Below, in pieces: positions 23,101 to 28,418 of a stretch of DNA of 64,000 nt (positions are counted from its first letter, which is position 1; the number at the start of each line of letters is the position of its first letter). This DNA is from Diplonema japonicum. Lineage: Eukaryota; Euglenozoa; Diplonemea; Diplonemida; Diplonemidae. The translations under genes were made by a program, and so were the position numbers. The notes under the pieces were generated by a model. It was not told the DNA's origin, searched no databases, and saw nothing but the letters and a program-made list of their open reading frames with translations. The stretch spans positions 186,001 to 250,000 of the forward strand of contig OZ025653.1 in NCBI GenBank assembly GCA_964019335.1, written 5' to 3'.

Positions 23101-24380
23101 AGGGACCAGATGCTGGACTTCACGGAATCTGGGTACCGCCCATTCCTACACTTCACAACTGCTGTGTACGCAGTAAACTGCTTAGAAAGACGTGTGACGG
23201 CGTACCACATCACAGTGGCGTTCGAAAATTCCAAAGGGGAGGGATGGAGAAGGCTGAGCCTGTTTCCGCTTGGGAGGATTTCGCAGTGTAGCTGGTGTGT
23301 GAAAGATATATCAAGCGGTGCTGTGACCTGCACGCCAAAACCAACAACAGCACGATCCTCACCGAGCACAAGGGACGTGAGGGAGTCCCCGCTGGCGTCC
23401 ACAAACCGCATCACACCACCAGGCTTTTTCACAACTGTTCCACTTACGGTGTGTGTGGTACCGAAGATGCTGCAAGTCACGTTTTCACTACCGCCACCTT
23501 CGCCATACCAACTCAAGTATATCCTCTGCGGCAGAGCATATGTCCCCTCGGTGAATAGTAAGGTCTTCGGGACGAAGAGTGAAGCAGGCGTACACCCAAC
23601 CACGACTGAACCGTCAGGGGGCGATATCAGCCTTATTTCAAGAAATGCATTCTTTTGAAAAGGATGTACATAAACAATATTCTCCGTAAGAACGATGCCT
23701 TGTTCTGGAAAGTCGTATGCTTTAACATACACAGACACAGATGTAGGTGCGCCGAGCGCTTCGCAGTGCACACGGGCCTCGCCTGGACGGGACCAGCCGA
23801 TGGAGAGCATCGCGGGGTATGACGAGGAGTGGTTGGCAGGGATGAGGACGTCTGTTGGAAGCGGTGTGAAACAAGTATCTTTCGCACAACACAGCCATCG
23901 GTACGATTCAGTGTGGTCGAGGTAAGATGCAGACCACAAGGCCTCCGCGGACTGCATTGTGCTGCATGTTCTCGAGGTGCCAATGTTGACTACACTACCG
24001 CTGTAGGTCGAGACAAGGCTCTCTGCAGTATCGGGATCACCCTTAGAGGGTTTGCCGTCAGGGCAAACTTCCATCTCCTTACAGAGCCGCATTCCTCGCC
24101 GCTTGCACAGACCAGCGGCATATGACACAGGCAACGATACATTTGCATACCCGCTCCGAACCCACGTTAGCGTGCTCTTTTCACAGTAGCTCCCCGCAGG
24201 ACCTTTCCTTCGCACCACTACCGCGCTGCTATCAGCCCTGCACCTCATCAACACCGCATCTTGAACCCGACCTGCTGCTCGTAGCTCTTTCGACACTGTT
24301 TCATACGGTCTCAACGTGAGATCGCCGCTTTGCTCGAATAGCACGCTGTGTGCGATGAAGAGGACAAGCCATGCCTGCAT
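11148..24380 (-). CDS. Giant secreted or surface multidomain protein with LamG, PAN, F5/8C-like, FAMeT-like and kelch regions (4,410 aa)
   Basis: One uninterrupted frame of 13.2 kb. MQAWLVLFIAHSVLFEQS at the N-terminus is a signal peptide. Rough regions: 1-880 Ig-like or Cys-containing stretches; ~897-1160 a concanavalin/LamG-like domain (GFTIDVWVLP, MWYHVACVLD); ~1282-1412 an F5/8C-like segment (WITITFPNVYLLSRVRF); ~1617-1777 a second LamG; ~1790-1857 a PAN/apple-like Cys module; ~1955-2157 a third and ~2757-2927 a fourth LamG; two FAMeT-like segments (SVWVQWTAETLQIGRG and FRYVWVKWTTVDGSWTIDVGRG); ~3457-3700 a fifth LamG; ~3857-4130 kelch-like repeats; then EGF-like cysteines (CSCSPYAEGTDCEKC) near the end. 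Many N-glycosylation sequons are present. No C-terminal membrane helix is evident, so it may be secreted or attached non-covalently. A TAG acceptor at 24382 is 1 nt before the ATG. Adhesion or carbohydrate binding is the likely role, by inference. Confidence 0.85.
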   Translation of the reverse strand: MQAWLVLFIAHSVLFEQSGDLTLRPYETVSKELRAAGRVQDAVLMRCRADSSAVVVRRKGPAGSYCEKSTLTWVRSGYANVSLPVSYAAGLCKRRGMRLCKEMEVCPDGKPSKGDPDTAESLVSTYSGSVVNIGTSRTCSTMQSAEALWSASYLDHTESYRWLCCAKDTCFTPLPTDVLIPANHSSSYPAMLSIGWSRPGEARVHCEALGAPTSVSVYVKAYDFPEQGIVLTENIVYVHPFQKNAFLEIRLISPPDGSVVVGCTPASLFVPKTLLFTEGTYALPQRIYLSWYGEGGGSENVTCSIFGTTHTVSGTVVKKPGGVMRFVDASGDSLTSLVLGEDRAVVGFGVQVTAPLDISFTHQLHCEILPSGNRLSLLHPSPLEFSNATVMWYAVTRLSKQFTAYTAVVKCRNGRYPDSVKSSIWSLHPDAFAIRFPLTVEVPTEVHAHLSQLTITSQPVSLTSTSTITVGLKGRSMHDTRIVCSSPDAVLEPNILHYAGVLDEQPAIALLTSGNTVSLRYTGEQKIYKGSRWFTCEGRKGCTMAGCAGESFEPGEWDACRTSTFVLYGFSPPDDPLPYSLRKDYLRSGDGIVLKEMGSNTTVSCDTPTERCTGGFACTSSEADGCLNATVLRIWAEGKARGQPIELSDSVAVQYAPSDTNTNTWLGCYDGEVQGIADDVSSSVCTASTWMDTCLGFPSADEFMPQDCETYLWKITVKTPETPSDLFAFAAGNLLPRPSAYEEMTWLPIQSSYFTAAVSGSQASLLFSSEEFTSEPDIYKGKDKRFMRLSIGTNGTYELSTTGVKWEKRTGAKCSDDYITVMGRIEECMDLCLNTTGCGFVSYPHWDGCRVHKGVLRECTTGDYSSNATSPTATATLEPDSSPAVSGYHLPEAPNTWNGALRIGGGAYAAASRSGTAPDLLKGFTIDVWVLPLPYPNKWTLQDITTGECLQPGPGACNQTWSHIVLSEGKFTLELDGLCLPGSCAVLEWVAGDGFGWLLLADSMQCVTGNGSVVPHEYDYTNCGQFARSVTTPENSLALVSTNKESGLGLGLYLRTNRTLYTNITDSAGWTVMASGREQIDPGMWYHVACVLDADQKKLFLYTNGERAASANTEHITGALSGSTLYIGDGSSVHTAVVDNIAAWYAALPPDVLINRMRCAFIRPPYVPEAIFAFSNGALSDTQGIYQMQAYGASTAPSLTGVSCTEYMHIAEWGCDGPGSVVSTSVTVASCTVACNEISECLGFEYSQSGCRLLEALGTTGRSTHGKQCYLRPLAKLNQPIQKRLPVPSVTSCAASSSVGNSTCYGAFDGVRVASGMGEWVTDSEEAGAWITITFPNVYLLSRVRFAQRRYGAASAREIRICFDDLSCEQSTLSPASPYTPAPYRADWEQLSFTPRQTSTLTYRVLTTHSVPPTIYTSNCSTYICHDGFNKKETPIEDCGGPCTTNICCAQAGIGLQEFEVYGQSATLTETAGSGVMGKWCVADTFHTTATDNYGLLGGAFNAFPGRPWEVLSMQYCTGSGVYTWPDSSGSGYGRTDLTRRECMELCDTWPSACHAVQYLPESSRCEWQVSPDAGQNGSSYAVDCLVADVDFTPGNGTVAVSNSTGCTFDGGSLATGPFETPLPLTITAWVNLNGDACNKTTNGAPLAMWSSVVVFGNTSETYSSGLSLTSDGKPRWEVVNGSASTTIDGNESLACEGGWHHVAATVDEDGAVVFYVDGTRSGYGCCAAPAGLASRFVLGARVQGNEVSHTIDGSIKDLRVIAADLPHGGVHGVYREGLEVTETVAPGGLVSSYYRFQASTLSGAGQSSIGEYSGLSVETCKEYCTALSGCNAIEYATSRSANPTTTPYTCRLFSDGTPRSPTGGDPASQHIDTYVKGAANIKGTCGSIELSAAKDSFVTEYEPDVGHGTNTTLELHAGKGAMYVGFDLEAQGVGADDISSAYLTLYRASTGLALWYTFDFSPEDATGNTGDGSLEIGSWFNSPGAVGQGALLLADDQCSGFRGPLANTFLSTSDTSLAVAAWINPTAGEGHIVTISGTISLYLQDGELVCELQSPTATYTVKTAAGNGTYTIANNLWQHVACKHTLYTDLSLYHNGAKMASKSLAISSFRLDDTAVLRVGCVNSTALVFAGSIDDVKVFTRDISDYELIVMADRGCGTDQLMWEVSAVSDFDEDIVYANRTSVLYTVQRKIYASVLASDNALTIDVTSVLKASPNLLLKYESNANRNCTAPLLLFGSREATSVSNPKLSIITKCESLLGISMASCDTCWQQALSSPCSTSRTPERSSAASDYASCQASCESYKWCKSVEWDVSTGNCTLYSTHCMYHNTTSNATQDIRTVTMNRNYGGETIGLPAKLTFDTRDVFLPSAAELGDALLRFTIVSSPFLFRTGACNLVITGPNSALTISPGKIATGDVIVADVSSILWVKGPILNISLTTDCDVSNSTLRIASGNSTRWPQPSLVMSPRGNITVVGIQQFSRFAVAEVSDWPSLSAQVSLKSTFGVGDRVHQDAGLAWLQVPKELRLWGCGDVEVYLLDLEDKIVTRLTVTEEVVDISGMLREVVASMDMMVLGILATCSEYVPTSEVHSIRLHIAYDMLLRQAEPSGGSQSYSLHDHDTGLGFYCPDVASSYGTLFLSYVTQASRQILDCSTITVTGGPDGYRKLPLSVQADTIFALDLKRLTSSSLRFQMSLENTDCDGYHHSFNITLQRLLFKIAAPRVPIAKADCGYSTVHSWANGFDVKLGGTGTCRLLPEQNLVAFQVGTGRVIDIHRSFHPGLYEDFTVGFYFSTFEKGNRTTGFIMHKVLKGSSETGVGVRIGSDGTSLELWTSPSSYRTVAVEYNFFSYWHHYVLVRRDGGLHLYVDAVLLIDFTPQDPPTLFDPSPLRLGANAHDSSNDALDVGYYYDLRVYSTALQGTDLTDLSPGVLFELHHGAVLGFAQDGVDYSVKPNTACTRSYVTRLLSSVARCKKLCYELKSCSMFSVDTVSRTCRLHTGVGTGCSPAPGQGTLYSVVVTTGATPGGWEQPWIDQPEASKSIIRSVWVQWTAETLQIGRGMGGGVLFQADNEVFRDSKGSRYVTLVHDASSRQGYGWIFGETAPFGTKEVTVTPSKDVGTTVEVTCKADPVPELVGLTQTALIPVFRPGNCKGMHNPTTQPLYTCTKSIGRDANGFMLLVRGDADVHVVLSAQPSVSKCSDGEAYTFTIDRRVRGIQQTQLTRGMCGAVIAAHETDLIAAASPAWLWVMFSDRTLKLGSGQVYGENIVLQYPVTSKPHVQYIHLGTWGGGVVDAAVYFDAHLKATTESVTVRKHERVAIEFYLEYDLWNTTGDVEVPVACQVSPAGVVELDTSHLLPFTAGDERGQKHAHYVQVTYKSPGEASVSCWVAEDVPPYYVATSNLTVIVTALVERTPGLGFAEDLISLQKWTTAYAHLHLGSLKTPMFYGTLLHVAKPTVIPDLISEWVVANTTLAPNGSLPTWSEERCSMLFDVHQGFAVKAPSSMNDLTFAVTFLPTACDVTSSYAHECCPIVATPWTQTPKTAIAVTLAMCGDSTLRFGVLTPAGYVEAATTVNSTQWTDILAVKDSVTATLSLYVNRRLVAVSSSGGNITVRPHIADDGVAGGLIVGGGCFWKLYKGVFGACDTILNTNATSLQNCVDIAAAFGGDTTSYSEVYDGSVNCVVQNCTTLQRKVFPQFQYAPGNTTAQLASCSLGTFTGYIRRVRVWGRPTGYGEAFPVQSLPLETSTGTSSTADFTSACKQLVGDHERLEGAVPDYEPDDVITVKCTSMNTDVVRLATGFQVFEIPHGAYGEAVAIPLEYEGPGRARVRCIVDSLRLNMTGIVVTDPQRAELTVVSSATPGWTHLPDLPVGAPYGCSVVVDNMLYVFAGNTIMAYKDNKWVGIAGSGLQFDGCSCIPRDTSVLVYGCLHGIVLSFDTTTATWTQKLGFPAFEGFQEGTPVLRGQGAVVFDTTLKTWVPEWRGEFVSLRFDTRTKQRLRQPSNMMEPLTGTPLLGVLGDVLYVLSDTAQASKPNKSSWSDNSDLYATSQDLWWGQRVMGAYTMNLCGSLVLLGGLEGYKNVISSSVLQVMTYNSATGKTAGDATKLPNLRYSVMGGMATVHSGKLYHIGGIMKEKKCMFTNSTQGVFGCDHGLGDATGFAGSLVAGMMGLPTFSTFSIGLANSMCSDTAVPSSNNRFGWNGCNGALRVQVGLSTVKVLQLSGSSENTLATATYTSISSSRQFRYVWVKWTTVDGSWTIDVGRGVTVGKHRMVTAVGSSVYLQTAAYMYTLNGTDVSGLEVHSIIPGHGSGNVQTLTHLNQFSNTACGLRGQCVPHTATCSCSPYAEGTDCEKCTFDHTGPLCSQYIHCSALHPHQPHLAEYCSAWRARGCRSVVFDAQYHLTHVNESIRRFVLNT

Positions 24381-24486
24381 CCTATGGTACTTTAAGAATA
24401 ACAATTGAAGAAATTAAAAAAAGAAGAACAAGAAGAATACAAAAATTCCCGCCGTATGCAAGGCGTCTATTGTTTGCTATAGAATG

Positions 24487-25569
24487 CTATACAACACAAG
24501 GTTCATAAGTCAAGCAATCAAGAAGCTCTGGAGAAGCAGACGGAGGGCACCGCCTGATAGGGGAGCCACTAATGCTCCTAGGGTAGCCATGCTGCTTCAG
24601 CACTTCATCCGTGGTGGGTGTGTAGCTGGTAGCATCCTGTGGGATGTATCGTTTCTGGAAATGTACGGAATCATCGGGCTCAGAGGATCTCTCTAAGTTT
24701 GTACGGTTCACCCTGCGCATTGGCGGTTCTTCTTTATCCAGCTCATCAACAGGCCCATGGACGTGTGCCCGTGTCCGCACGTAAGGGGCGACCATATCAT
24801 CACCTGCAACAAGCCGTTGAGTTAGCTCGCCGCTGTGGTATCCCTGAGGGATCTGCCTCCTGCCAGGAACCTCCTTCTCTATGTTGCTTAGCGGGATGTT
24901 CTTTCTGGTTTCGTAGTATTGTGTGAATCTGCGTTTTCCAGGTGACCGGAGCCTTGCTGAGATTAACTTGACGCGTCCGTGTGTGACCGACAAGGGGCTA
25001 CTTGGGGTTGGGGGCGAATGAGTGGACCCCCAATCTAAGGTTTCTAGAAGCTCAGGCGATGCTTCTTGGGGGTATCGTCTCAAAGACGACGAGGTGACAG
25101 ACGAGGAACGTCCCCTTTGACACATGAGCTCCTGCGAAGTAGGTGTGTAAGAGAGCTCGGAATGGCTAAGCCTGCTCCTCGGCGGCGTTTCGTGCATGGA
25201 AGGGGTGTACGTTGTCGCCTCGTTCCCGCCGTGTCTCTTAGGAGGGTCTTGTACAGGCAGGACTGGGTGCCGCACAGGCTGAGACCTCAACATGTAACCA
25301 ACAGATGACGTGTTGGCCATGGTAAGTGTGAAGCTGCTGCCAGCATCCCGCACAGCCCTGGACAGTTCCCTCACGCTTGTTACCCTGTCTCCGTTTACTT
25401 CTTGAATTGTCATTCCCTTGCATATCCCTGCAGTCCAAGCAGGACTTCCATGCTCTACCTGCTGAACCACCATGTTCCTCACTTCCGCACCTAAAGGCTG
25501 ACGATGACCTCTCGTCACTTCCAACACAGCAACACCGTCGTTTCTACCAGAGTGCCTAACGGACGGCAT
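24487..25569 (-). CDS. PDZ-domain protein with duplicated C-terminal motif
   Basis: The product is 360 residues. Residues ~15-86 form a PDZ domain: PLGAEVRNMVVQQVEHGSPA, then GICKGMTIQEVNGDRVTSVRELSRAV. The carboxylate-binding loop GLGF is read here as QPLGAE. The rest is disordered, Ser/Pro/Arg-rich, and contains a duplicated unit: residues ~140-180 (SYTPTSQEL...LRRYPQEASPELLETLDW) and ~315-355 (SYTPTTDEV...IRRCPPSASPELLDCLTY). Weaker partial copies lie at ~118-130 and ~237-253. PDZ domains bind C-terminal peptides, so a scaffold role is likely. A CATCACAG acceptor ends at 25578, 8 nt before the ATG. The gene is 106 nt from the giant surface-protein gene; no functional link is shown. Confidence 0.75.
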   Translation of the reverse strand: MPSVRHSGRNDGVAVLEVTRGHRQPLGAEVRNMVVQQVEHGSPAWTAGICKGMTIQEVNGDRVTSVRELSRAVRDAGSSFTLTMANTSSVGYMLRSQPVRHPVLPVQDPPKRHGGNEATTYTPSMHETPPRSRLSHSELSYTPTSQELMCQRGRSSSVTSSSLRRYPQEASPELLETLDWGSTHSPPTPSSPLSVTHGRVKLISARLRSPGKRRFTQYYETRKNIPLSNIEKEVPGRRQIPQGYHSGELTQRLVAGDDMVAPYVRTRAHVHGPVDELDKEEPPMRRVNRTNLERSSEPDDSVHFQKRYIPQDATSYTPTTDEVLKQHGYPRSISGSPIRRCPPSASPELLDCLTYEPCVV

Positions 25570-25803
25570 GGTAAGGCCTGTGATGGCTGAGGTTGAGAAA
25601 CAAGACGCACAAAGAAGAATATGTGTGAAACAGACAAGATGGATTACCTTGCATCAGTTTCAATGAGCTTAACAGGTTAGGCAATTGTAACTCAACAAAA
25701 AAGAAGAAAAGCAGCGAGAATACCTGCTTTTTAAGCTAGAACGGAAAAGTATAACGAGGAGGGAAATTTAAGAATAATCGTAACATCATTGTGGTGCATG
25801 TGT

Positions 25804-26220
25804 CTATGCGTCGTCGTCAGGCAAAGGGAGGCCAATGGCATGTGATGTCATTTCGTTCAAAGCAGCGTAGTCCTCCTCAGTGAGGTGAATGTCGCGTTTA
25901 ACTGTTACCCAATAAGGCTCCGTGGTCCCTGTGGTGAAAGTCGTGGCCCAGGGTCGGTTCTTGTTAGCATTGGCCCAAAATGCAGCAATGTCGTCGCGAG
26001 GCCTCTCGAGCCTCAGCAACCTCTGACAGTCATTTGTGACACCCTCGCACTCGACTGGGCTGCCCCATTCGATTCCGCCAATCTTCTCCATACGCGCACC
26101 CTTAATTTCCTTCTTGATAGCCCCCAACAGGTACAAGATGTACTCATCCTCTTTCTCTGCGCACATCACCTCCCCAGAGTGCTTTTTGGCAATCACAGGC
26201 AATTCTTCATACAGCAACAT
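25804..26220 (-). CDS. Hypothetical protein, 138 aa
   Basis: I do not recognise it. From ATG 26220 it encodes 138 residues, acidic at both ends, with helical EKEDEYILYLLGAIKKEIKG, a WGSPVECEGVTNDCQRLLRL stretch and a C-terminal acidic LPLPDDDA. There is no membrane segment. A longer start at 26262 exists in frame, but a CACCACAG acceptor-like site ends at 26236, between the two ATGs, which favours 26220. It lies between EFL (131 nt) and the PDZ gene (234 nt). Confidence 0.6.
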   Translation of the reverse strand: MLLYEELPVIAKKHSGEVMCAEKEDEYILYLLGAIKKEIKGARMEKIGGIEWGSPVECEGVTNDCQRLLRLERPRDDIAAFWANANKNRPWATTFTTGTTEPYWVTVKRDIHLTEEDYAALNEMTSHAIGLPLPDDDA

Positions 26221-26351
26221 GTTATATTTGTGGAACTGTGGTGTTGATAATAAAATGCACATTCTTCAAAGCAAAGAGCAGTTTTTGGAGGGTGGGTTGA
26301 ATTTTGGGGGTGACGGGAGAGGGGGAATTAGGAAGAGAGGTTATTTAGGAT

Positions 26352-27808
26352 CTACTTCTTCTTGGCGATAACCTTCTCGGTGGTCTTGGTGACCTTGCCA
26401 AGCATGACAACACCGTTACCCTCCATGATGGCAACACGGGAGAGACCCTCGCAGTTCTTGAAGGTGTCCACGACAAGGGGCTGCTGGGGGGCGAAGACGA
26501 CCTCAGCCATCTCGTTGGCCTTCAGGCAGTGGGGCTCCTCAGCCTTCTTACCGCCGGTCTCCTTACCCATCTTCCACACCAGCTGGGTCATCCTCACGGC
26601 AGACCTACCGGTCCTCACGAAGCACACGGGGGTGTACCCGACCTTGAGCTCACCGGGGTGGTCCAAGATCTGCACCTGGGCGTTGAAGGTACCGGCCTCC
26701 TTCAGGGACGCGTCCTTCTTGTAGATCATCACGTCACCGGTCCTGGGCATGTTGTCCTTGTTAAGACCCTTCACGTTGAGACCCACGTTGTCACCGGCCT
26801 TGGCGTCCTCACACCTCTTGTGGTGCATCTCGCAGGTGAACACCTTACCCACGCACGCGTTGGCGGCGGTGTGGGTGGGGAGGAAGAGCACTTCCTCACC
26901 GGGCTTCACGATACCCTGCTCCACACGGCCAGTGATCACGTCACCAACACCCTTGATCTGTAGTGTGTAAGTTAGTGTTTTCATGTAAGAAATGAACATA
27001 CCTTGTACACACCCGAGACGGGCATCCTCATGGGAGCGTCGTTCTTCCTCTCAGGCATCCTCACCATCTTGTCAAGGGCGTCCACAAGGGTGTCGATGTG
27101 GAGCTTCTCGTCAGCGCCAACGAGGACGTCCTGGCCCTTCCACCAGTCCATCTTGGAGGACTTCTTGAGAAGGTTGTCACCGATCCAACCCGAGATGGGG
27201 AGGACGGGGACGTTCTTCTCGACGAAGTCCTTCTTCCAACCGGTCTTCACCAACATGCTCTTCATCTCCTCCTTGATCTCGTTGTACCTCTCCTCCTTGT
27301 ACTGGGCGACGTCGCAGTCCATCTTGTTGATACCAACGATGAGCTGCTTCACACCGAGCAGGTTGATAAGACGGGCGTGCTGCCTGGTCTGGCCCTGGAT
27401 CTCACCGGCCTTGTGGTTGCCCCTGGCGATGGCGGACACGAAGTTACCGTCAGCGGGGATCATGAGAAGGGCGACGTCGGCCTGCGAGGCACCGGTGATC
27501 ATGTTCTTGATGAAATCCCTGTGCCCGGGGGCGTCGATCACGGTGTAGTGCCACTTCTCCGTGAAGAACTCCTTGGTGGTGCAGGCGATGGTCACACCAC
27601 GCTCACGCTCCTCCTTCTGCCTGTCCATGTAGAAGGCGAAGGCGAAGGACTGCTTACCAAGACGCTCGGCCTCAGCCTTCAACTTCTCCATCTCACGCTC
27701 GGGGATTCCACCGAGCTCGAAGAGGAGACGCCCAGTGGTGGTGGACTTCCCGGAGTCGACGTGACCGCAGATCACGATCGACAAATGCTGCTTACCGTCA
27801 GTGGCCAT
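26352..27808 (-). CDS. EFL: EFL, elongation factor-like GTPase (EF-1 alpha replacement), 2 exons
   Basis: Exons 27808-27002 and 26957-26352 join to 470 residues. The protein delivers aminoacyl-tRNA to the ribosome as a GTPase. G1 is GHVDSGKST, G3 is DAPGH and G4 is NKMD. It is EFL rather than canonical EF-1 alpha because it carries EFL-type blocks: SFAFAFYMDRQKEERERGVT, ADGNFVSAIARGNHKAGEIQ, GQTRQHARLINLLGVKQLIV and WIGDNLLKKSSKMDWWKG. The 44-nt intron (27001-26958) has donor GTATGT, a branch-like CACTAAC and acceptor CTACAG, and splits GVYK from IKGVGD. The ATG at 27808 follows a CTACAG ending at 27829. Codon use is the most GC-rich and biased of the window, as expected for a highly expressed gene. 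A 600-nt homopolymer-rich spacer precedes it. Confidence 0.95.
26958..27001 (-). other. EFL intron, 44 nt, with branch-point-like ACTAAC
   Basis: GTATGT donor, CACTAAC 19 nt before the acceptor, and CTACAG end. It is the clearest model for intron signals in this genome: donor and branch resemble those of yeast and of diplomonad/trichomonad introns. Confidence 0.9.
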
Positions 27809-28418
27809 TTTGATAGACAAATAACAATCTGTAGGTTTTTCGAATCGCAAGAACACCTAAAGGGGGGGGGGAATAAAATTACTAACGGGCAGAGGCGTGC
27901 GAACTAAGCTATTATCTTTCTTTAAGTATCCAAAAAAAAAAGGGGGCCTCCTTTTAGTAACTCTTACCGTGAAAAGAGTTAAAAGAAGGGAACCTGCGGT
28001 CCAACACTGAGGCAAGAGGCCACCTCTCACGACCGAAAAGCTTTAAAAGCTCTGCTGGAACCTAAAGAAACCAAGGAAAGGATGATGATGCTTAACTTTA
28101 AGAGTTTGGGGGAAAAGGGGGGGGGAATATTTTTACTTTTTTCTTTTTTTTTGTTACTTCCCATTTCTGTTTAAAAAGTTTTTAGAAGGGGGAAAAAGAG
28201 AAGGAAAAAAAAAAAAAAAAAAAAAAAAAACAATACAGCAACCTGAAACCTTAGCACCCCTTGCCAAAGGTCTTATTCGCACCGGGCGTGCCCTTTTGTC
28301 GTTTGTTGCTAGGAAAATAAATCATTGGAAGCTCCTCGAACTCGCTTCGCCCGGCAGGAGGCGCGTCATCAACAGGTCAAATCATAAAGTGAATGAAGCT
28401 CGTCCCTCACCTAGGCGT
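27809..28418. other. Intergenic gap between UPF1 and EFL with hairpin-forming patch
   Basis: About 600 nt without a coding frame. It has G, T and A runs, including an A run of about 26 nt near 28205-28230. A non-repetitive patch at about 27955-28080 holds short hairpins: AACTCTT with AAGAGTT (around 27958-27980) and AGAGG-cca-CCTCT. No known RNA is recognised in it. It may carry the UPF1 3' end and EFL 5' signals. Confidence 0.55.

Noticed and set aside
26352-27808. Canonical EF-1 alpha
   Set aside because: The insert and motif blocks match EFL rather than EF-1 alpha, although both share the G motifs.
27098-27907. Long plus-strand open frame of about 270 codons
   Set aside because: It is the antisense of EFL. 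GC-rich biased codon use in the real gene removes stops from the opposite strand; no family is recognised in its translation.
27990-28020. rRNA-like AACCTGCGG string
   Set aside because: Only nine bases match and nothing around it resembles small-subunit rRNA.
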